A DNA stretch of 64,000 nucleotides from JBBECJ01 sp963763325 (GTDB lineage: Bacteria; Chloroflexota; Chloroflexia; Thermomicrobiales; CFX8): positions 62,001-126,000 of the forward strand of contig CAVXOL010000018.1 in the NCBI GenBank assembly GCA_963763325.1. Direction: 5' to 3'. This document shows positions 58,324-64,000 of this stretch, in pieces (position 1 is the stretch's first letter; each line of letters starts with the position of its first letter). The notes beneath the pieces are model-generated. The model did not search any database and was not told where the DNA came from. It saw nothing but the letters and a program-made list of their open reading frames with translations. Made by a program: the position numbers and the translations under genes.

Positions 58324-58387
58324 GCAAACAGCCTGATTCTCCCGCCGATTCAGGCAGTCTGAAGCCCGACTGGAGAACCACGGCTGC

Positions 58388-58393
58388 TACAAT
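58388..58393 (+). promoter_or_regulatory. Extended -10 promoter of the 58463 gene
   Basis: TGC-TACAAT about 70 bases upstream; divergent from the tig promoter. Confidence 0.4.
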
Positions 58394-58462
58394 CTCGCTT
58401 CGGGAGTTCTATCCCCGGAACTGTCTGGCTGACAATCCTCCAAATGGGCAGGTCCTTCGACG

Positions 58463-58948
58463 ATGACAGACAGCAACCCACGAGCCAAGCTCATCCCCAT
58501 CTGGGAGCAACATCGTTCTCGGCTACTGTCGTACGGCCAGGCGCTGCACGCATTGCTACCCGAGGGAGGTCCACCGATCACGCTCCACGGACGCGATCTG
58601 CGCCCGGAGGAGGGGGTTGGTTTCCAGTTTCAGTGCACGCTGACGGACAATCTCTATGGTGGCGATGTTACGGCGGCCTGCTTCGCGGTTCAGCTTGAGT
58701 TGATCGTGCGAAAGACCAGCATTGGCGTCAAAGTCGACGCCGCTCCGCTGCTGGAGTACCGAGATGGACACTATGAAGTATTTAGCCGACGCCAGAAAAT
58801 CCTTCCATTCGGAGACGATCACGGGCTACGCCAGTTCTTCGGGGGACCACTGACGCACTATGCCACGCGCGTGTTTGTCAGCGTCCGCGCGGGAAAACCG
58901 CTCGATGAAGTCATCGCTGGAATCGCAGAGCCAGCCCCGACAATATAG
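58463..58948 (+). CDS. Hypothetical protein upstream of the SCO1664-family gene
   Basis: 161 residues, soluble. It has no recognised domain; the middle includes GFQFQCTLTDNLYGGDVTAACFAVQLE and RDGHYEVFSRRQKILPFGD, which look like mixed alpha/beta. Twelve bases separate it from the SCO1664-family gene, so they form an operon and probably act together. Confidence 0.6.
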   Translation: MTDSNPRAKLIPIWEQHRSRLLSYGQALHALLPEGGPPITLHGRDLRPEEGVGFQFQCTLTDNLYGGDVTAACFAVQLELIVRKTSIGVKVDAAPLLEYRDGHYEVFSRRQKILPFGDDHGLRQFFGGPLTHYATRVFVSVRAGKPLDEVIAGIAEPAPTI

Positions 58949-58959
58949 ATAGAAACGCA

Positions 58960-59709
58960 ATGAGCGACGACTCGACAACTCCAATCGATCACGTTTCATG
59001 CGAGGACAGCGACACCGAACGCTTCCTTCGCACGGCCGAAATCACCGAATGCAAGCTCGTGCCGTGGGGTTCAAACTACACCTTCGCCGTCGTCCTTGAA
59101 GACGGAACCAGCGAGCACGAGCAGGTCATCGGCATCTATAAGCCGCGCGCTGGTGAAGCACCACTCTGGGATTTTCCCAGCGGCACGCTCTATCAGCGTG
59201 AGTACGCTGCGTATGTCCTGAGTCAGTTCCTCGGCTGGGAGTTCATCCCCTGCACCGTCATCCGTGACGGTCCGCACGGGATCGGAACCGTCCAGCTCTA
59301 CATCGAGCCGGAGGAACGGCTGCACTACAGCGTCCTGCGCGACGAGCATCGTGACGAACTCCAGCGGATGGCCGTCTTCGACATCGTCACCAACAACGCC
59401 GACCGCAAGTCCAGCCACTTCTTCCGCGGCGCGGACGACAGGAAGGTCTGGGGCATCGACCACGGCCTGACGTTCAATGTCCACCCGAAGCTGAGGACGG
59501 TCATCTGGGACTTCATCGGCGAGCCGATCGACGCCGAACTCATCGACGCCCTCATCCGCCTCTACGTCGACGACGAGCTCCCAGCCCGCCTCAAGCCCCA
59601 CCTCGACCCGCTGGAGATCGAAGCCCTCCGCGCCCGCGCCGCCCGCCTGGCCGACGCAGCCGTCTTCCCGGAACTCACGTCTCGTCGCAATATCCCGTAC
59701 GGCTGGTAA
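58960..59709 (+). CDS. SCO1664 / TIGR03843 family kinase-like protein
   Basis: 249 residues. The family is named for a Streptomyces protein of unknown function. Motifs IGIYKPRAGEAPLWDFPSG, RMAVFDIVTNNADRKSSHFF and WGIDHGLTFNV resemble the catalytic loop (NxDR) and metal-binding Asp of phosphoinositide-3/4-kinase and HipA-type kinases, suggesting phosphotransferase activity. That comparison is by eye. Adjacent hypothetical partner upstream, VapBC downstream. Confidence 0.8.
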   Translation: MSDDSTTPIDHVSCEDSDTERFLRTAEITECKLVPWGSNYTFAVVLEDGTSEHEQVIGIYKPRAGEAPLWDFPSGTLYQREYAAYVLSQFLGWEFIPCTVIRDGPHGIGTVQLYIEPEERLHYSVLRDEHRDELQRMAVFDIVTNNADRKSSHFFRGADDRKVWGIDHGLTFNVHPKLRTVIWDFIGEPIDAELIDALIRLYVDDELPARLKPHLDPLEIEALRARAARLADAAVFPELTSRRNIPYGW

Positions 59710-59765
59710 GCAACTCGCTCTATAATCCAGTAACCGACGATTCGATGAAGATTCCGAGGGGAACG

Positions 59766-59975
59766 GTGATTCGAATGAGAACGCGACACTCATCAAACCG
59801 AAGCGACGGTTTGGACATCGAAGATATTCTCAACGCTGCCCCAGCGACCCCTGCCGAACTGACGCGCCGTCGAGAAGTCATCGCACGAATCCACCAACTT
59901 CGCGAAGAAATTGGCCCAATCGACATCACAGCCGATGAGTTGCTCCACCTCGCAGAAAGCGAGAACGAGCGTTGA
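59766..59975 (+). CDS. vapB: Putative VapB-type antitoxin
   Basis: 69 residues from GTG 59766, for which GAGG lies 6 bases upstream (an ATG at 59775 is possible). Charged and helical (ELTRRREVIARIHQLREEI), without a clear AbrB or ribbon-helix-helix domain. Identified mainly by position: its stop overlaps the start of the PIN toxin. Confidence 0.6.
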   Translation: MIRMRTRHSSNRSDGLDIEDILNAAPATPAELTRRREVIARIHQLREEIGPIDITADELLHLAESENER

Positions 59976-60421
59976 CGGCTGGAGCTCGAAGACTTGTCGT
60001 AATTGACGCGTCCATCGCAATCAAATGGTTCTTGAACGACGAAGACCATGTAGCAGAGGCGCTTGTCATCCTTGCCGCAATCGGCGCTGGTGAACTGCTT
60101 GCGATCGCTCCAGATCACATCCGCTACGAGGTCGCGAACGCGTTGCGAACCGCGGTCCGAACCAACCGCATCTCGATCACGCAAGCAACACGAGCCCTCG
60201 ATGAACTCGAGAACCTTGAAATCCCGATGGTGAACGATCATCAGTTGCTCCGCGACGGAATGGATGTCGCTTTACGTTTGGGATGTGCGTTCTACGACGG
60301 ACTGTATCTCGCACTCGCCGAACGGACGGCGTCGCAAGTAGTGCACGCTGACCGACGACTTAGAAACACGATTAACGCCCGATTTCCAAGAGAAGTCTGG
60401 ATCGGTGACTTCTCAATCTGA
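59972..60421 (+). CDS. vapC: PIN-domain ribonuclease toxin (VapC-like)
   Basis: 149 residues. The four PIN acidic residues are visible: VVIDASIAIKWFL (Asp), RYEVANAL (Glu), FYDGLYLALA (Asp), and VHADRRL (Asp). Start TTG 59972 overlaps the antitoxin stop (TTGA). Cleaves RNA when free of antitoxin. Confidence 0.85.
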   Translation: MTAGARRLVVIDASIAIKWFLNDEDHVAEALVILAAIGAGELLAIAPDHIRYEVANALRTAVRTNRISITQATRALDELENLEIPMVNDHQLLRDGMDVALRLGCAFYDGLYLALAERTASQVVHADRRLRNTINARFPREVWIGDFSI

Positions 60422-60484
60422 TCGCCGATCGCTAACGTGGTGGTCACGCCGAGTGTCACCAAAGACCCGGAACCTACAAATTGC

Positions 60485-60512
60485 TTGACCCTTTTCGCGT
60501 CCGTGCTACTAT
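60485..60512 (+). promoter_or_regulatory. Promoter of the coxSLM operon
   Basis: TTGACC (60485-60490) and TGC-TACTAT (60507-60512) with a 16-base spacer. Transcription starts near 60519, giving a leader of about 170 bases. Confidence 0.6.
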
Positions 60513-60522
60513 GCCGTCGCGT

Positions 60523-60635
60523 CCCTGATCATGGCGCTTGCGCGCCGCGTTCTCCCGAAAACCTGGTTGCCGGGACCCTCGTGAGAAGGCGAATACCGGC
60601 AGGTGGCAATCGGAGGCTTCCGCGTTGGATCAGGG
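60523..60635 (+). promoter_or_regulatory. Candidate structured 5' leader RNA of the Mo-hydroxylase operon
   Basis: A closing stem CCCTGATC/GATCAGGG (60523-60530 with 60628-60635) encloses three stems: GGCGC/GCGCC (60533-60546), TGCCGG/CCGGCA (60568-60601, whose inside is capped by a GTGA tetraloop), and CGGA/TCCG (60611-60622). This multi-branch layout is riboswitch-like and begins at the predicted transcript start. A molybdenum/tungsten-cofactor or purine ligand would fit the context, but no consensus was recognised. Confidence 0.4.
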
Positions 60636-60688
60636 CGCACTGAACACGGGTCTGGGGAAGCCTTGAATACCTCGTTGAAGGAGGGAAG

Positions 60689-61180
<492 letters not shown>

Positions 61181-61228
61181 TTACCGCAACGCTGTCCTCA
61201 GCACTCAACATCTGAGTAGGAGGCGATC

Positions 61229-63608
61229 ATGGTAGCGACTGAACAGAGGCAGAAGCTCATCGGCCAGCGAATGAAGCGCAAGGAAGACCCGCGCTTCATC
61301 ACCGGCCGGGGGCGCTATGTGGAGGACATCGTCCTGCCACGGATGCTGCACGCCGCCGTCCTGCGGCCACCTTACGCACACGCGACGATCAACAGCATCG
61401 ACACCTCGAAGGCAGCATCGATGCCCGGTGTCGTTGCCATCTACACCGGCGACGACATCGACTTGCCCGGTCTCCCGTTCGCCTACCCGGCCGCGGGTGT
61501 CGACAACAACGTCAACACAAACAACGTTCTGGCAAAGGGCGAGGTCCACTGGGCCGGTGACGGCGTCGCCGTCGTCGTTGCCGAGTCGCTGAATCAGGCG
61601 TACGACGCTCTCGACGCGATTGAGGTTGACTACACCCCGCTGCCAACGGTCACCGACGGCGAGAAAGCGACCCAACCTGGAGCACCACAGCTCCACGAGA
61701 ACGCGCCAAACAACGTCGCATTCGACTGGACCTGCGGCAACAAGGATGGTGCTGACGGAGCGCTGGCAAACGCCGAAGTCACCGTCCGTGGCAGGATCCG
61801 AAACCAGCGGCTGATCGCGACCCCGATGGAGATGCGCGGCGCGATCTGCGAATACAACGCCGGGACCGACGAATTCACCTGGTACATGAATTCCCAGGCG
61901 CCGCACGTCCACCGGCTGCTCTTCGCCGCCTTCGTCTTCGGCGTTCCGGAGCAGAACATCCGGGTCATTGCCCCGGATATCGGCGGCGGCTTCGGTGCCA
62001 AGATCTTCGTCTATCCCGAGCAGTTGCTCGTCGGATGGCTGTCGCGCAATCTCGGCCGGCCGGTCAAGTGGATTGAGCGGCGACAGGAAAGCCACCTGAC
62101 GACTCAGCAGGGTCGTGACCACGTCACAGACTTCGAGGTCGCCGCCAACCGGGACGGTCGGGTGACCGGCATCCGCGTCAAAACCTGGGCCAACCTCGGT
62201 GGTTACCTCTCAACGATCGCATCCGGTGTCCCGACGACGCTCTACGGCCGGATGGTCGCCGGTGTCTATGACATCCCGAACATCCACGTCAACGTCATCG
62301 GCGTCTACACCAACACCGCCCTGGTCGATGCGTATCGCGGCGCAGGCCGGCCTGAAGCGACCTTCCTGATCGAGCGGATCATGGACCTCGTCGCCCGCGA
62401 GCTGGATATGGACCCGGTCGACGTCCGCCGCAAGAACTTCATCGCCTCCAACGCCTTCCCATTCGATACTGGCCTTGGGATGCTGCCGTACGACTCCGGA
62501 GATTACCCGAAGGCGCTCGACAAGGCGCTGGAGATCGTCGACTACGAGGACTTCCGCACGCAGCAGGCGCGACAGCGCGACAGCGGTGATGGCAAGCACC
62601 TGGGCATCGGCTTCTCGACCTACGTCGAGACCTGCGGCCTCGCGCCTTCGGCCTGGATGGCGAGCCAGGGCTGGGGCGCAGCGCTCTTCGAGAGCGCCAA
62701 CATCAAGATCCATCTGACCGGCAAAGTCGTTGTGACAACCGGCTCGATGCCACAAGGGCAGGGACACGAGACCAGCTTCTCGCAGGTCGTGGCCGACAAG
62801 CTGGGTGTCCCGTTCGAGGACATCCAGGTCAAGTTCGGCGACACACTCGGAACGCCATTCGGCTACGGCACCTACGGCTCGCGCTCGCTGGCCGTCGGTG
62901 GCGAGGCGATCGTCCGCAGCGCCAACAAGATCGTCGACAAGGCCAAGCGGCTCGCCGCCCACATGCTCGAAGTCGGCGTCGAAGACATCGAGTTCGGCGA
63001 CGGCAAAGCCTGGGTCAAGGGCGCGCCCGAGAACGCCAAGACGATCCAGGAGATCGCACTTGCCGCCTCGGTTGGATACTCACTCCCCGAAGGAATGGAG
63101 CCGTATCTCGACGAGACAACGTACTTCGACCCGCCGAACGCAACGTTCCCGTTCGGTACCCACGTGGCAATCGTCGAAGTCGACGACGCAACCGGCAAGG
63201 TTGAACTGAAGACGATACGTCGCGGTTGACGACTTCGGCAATCTCGTCAACCCGATGATCGTCGATGGCCAGTTGCACGGCGGTATCGTCCAGGGCATCG
63301 GTCAAGCACTCTACGAGGGCGCCGTCTACGACGATGACGGTCAGATCCTGACCAGCACGCTGATGGAATACGCCATCCCGCGCGCCGACCACTTCCCGAT
63401 GATTGAAACCGACAACACCGTCACACCGTCTCCGGTGAACGAGCTCGGCGTCAAAGGCGCTGGAGAGGCCGGAACGATCGGATCGACCCCGGCCATCGTC
63501 AACGCCGTCATCGACGCGTTGTCGCCAATGGGGATCACGAACATCGACATGCCGTTGAGTCCGCCGCGCGTCTGGGCGGCGATGCAGCAAGCAAGGGGAG
63601 GGCAGTAA
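61229..63608 (+). CDS. coxL: Molybdenum hydroxylase large subunit (form II CoxL-type), frameshifted near the C-terminus
   Basis: About 790 residues; binds the molybdenum cofactor. IGQRMKRKEDPRFITGRG starts the family; the active-site loop is AYRGAGR, the form II signature, not the AYRCSFR of true aerobic CO dehydrogenase. The frame breaks near 63213 (after KVELK); the next frame gives RYVAVDDFGNLVNPMIVDGQ and the catalytic-Glu segment GAGEAGTIGSTPA to 63608. Physiological substrate of form II enzymes is generally unknown, so CO oxidation should not be assumed. Confidence 0.92.
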
Positions 63609-63609
63609 C

Positions 63610-64000
63610 GTGTATCCACGCGCATTCGAGTACCAGCGGGCCAACTCGGTCCAGGAAGCCATCCAGGCGTTGCAGGGCAACGAGGACGCCAAGATCATCG
63701 CCGGCGGCCACTCGCTGCTGCCGGTCATGAAGCTGCGGCTGGCCTCGCCGTCGCTGCTGGTCGACATCAGCAAGCTCGCCGAACTCAAGAACATCTCAGG
63801 CGGAACCATCGGCGCCGGTGTCACCTACAACGACCTGCTGGGCAACGACCAACTCAAGGCGGACTACCCGGTCCTCCACGAGTGCGTCGCCAAGGTCGGT
63901 GACGTCCAGGTCCGTAATCGCGGCACAATCGGTGGCGCGGCAGCCCACGCCGACCCGGCCGCCGACATCCCGGCTGCCCTGCTCGCCCTCGGTGCCGAGT
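63610..64000 (+). CDS. coxM: FAD-binding subunit (CoxM-type), 3' end outside window
   Basis: 130 residues are visible from GTG 63610, one base after the coxL stop. MYPRAFEYQRANSVQEAI, the FAD motif AGGHSLLPVMKLRLA, and NRGTIGGAAAHADPAAD match the FAD subunit of CO dehydrogenase/xanthine dehydrogenase-type enzymes. The gene runs off the window. Confidence 0.94.
   Translation, partial: MYPRAFEYQRANSVQEAIQALQGNEDAKIIAGGHSLLPVMKLRLASPSLLVDISKLAELKNISGGTIGAGVTYNDLLGNDQLKADYPVLHECVAKVGDVQVRNRGTIGGAAAHADPAADIPAALLALGAE

Noticed and set aside
57072..58466. 464-residue open frame antisense to trigger factor
   Set aside because: Leu/Asp-rich mirror of tig codons, no motifs, and would eliminate a classic tig-clpP-clpX operon.
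61205..62122. 305-residue open frame antisense to coxL
   Set aside because: Covered by the conserved CoxL reading; no recognisable domain.
61229..63608. Genuine aerobic CO dehydrogenase
   Set aside because: Active-site loop is AYRGAGR, not AYRCSFR; kept as a form II molybdenum hydroxylase.

Overview
The window looks like a chromosomal segment of a GC-rich, probably monoderm bacterium of the Chloroflexota, most plausibly the Thermomicrobia/Sphaerobacter side. This is inferred from gene content and not from a marker tree. The pointers are a membrane baseplate-J-like protein next to ruvX, a single-chain AccD-AccA carboxyltransferase, frequent TTG/GTG starts, a form-II CO-dehydrogenase-type molybdenum hydroxylase, and a Gram-positive-type LexA box. 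No insertion sequence, prophage or CRISPR array is visible.

Layout. 1-11.7 kb is mostly housekeeping: baseplate-J-like protein and ruvX, a small membrane gene behind a LexA-box promoter, argG, a DUF3105 membrane protein, mutY, a broken Gfo/Idh/MocA dehydrogenase with a partner, miaA, then mltG-aroE-prepilin peptidase. 11.8-16.4 kb (minus strand) is a prkA-yhbH-spoVR stress operon riddled with small indels. 17-24 kb holds a DUF92 protein, tRNA-Lys, a lipoprotein, an orphan response regulator, a YtcJ-type amidohydrolase, and an Lrp regulator followed by a class III aminotransferase and an M20 deacylase. 25.9-28.1 kb is nfeD-flotillin. 28.2-35.8 kb holds RidA, adenine deaminase, a MerR regulator divergent from a small membrane protein and btpA, then accDA and a coupled solute-binding lipoprotein. 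35.8-44.7 kb is a glycan-assembly locus (glycosyltransferases, polyprenyl-phosphate mannose synthase, flippase-like protein, FAD protein, large membrane transferases). 44.7-52.9 kb is a cyclic amide/ureide catabolic cluster. 53-54.6 kb has three tandem DinB-like genes. 54.7-58.3 kb is tig-clpP-clpX. 58.4-60.4 kb holds two conserved genes (one kinase-like) and a VapBC pair. 60.5-64 kb is a promoter, a folded leader and coxS-coxL-coxM, with coxM running off the end.

Many genes outside the 12-16 kb region also carry exactly one small frameshift while remaining intact on both sides. That pattern fits consensus sequencing errors at least as well as real gene decay, so the broken genes are described as full-length genes with the break marked. 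The most interesting signals are the LexA-controlled 61-residue membrane protein, the multi-stem leader in front of the molybdenum hydroxylase operon, the paired TTGCAA sites in front of prkA, and the cluster of indels in prkA-yhbH-spoVR.
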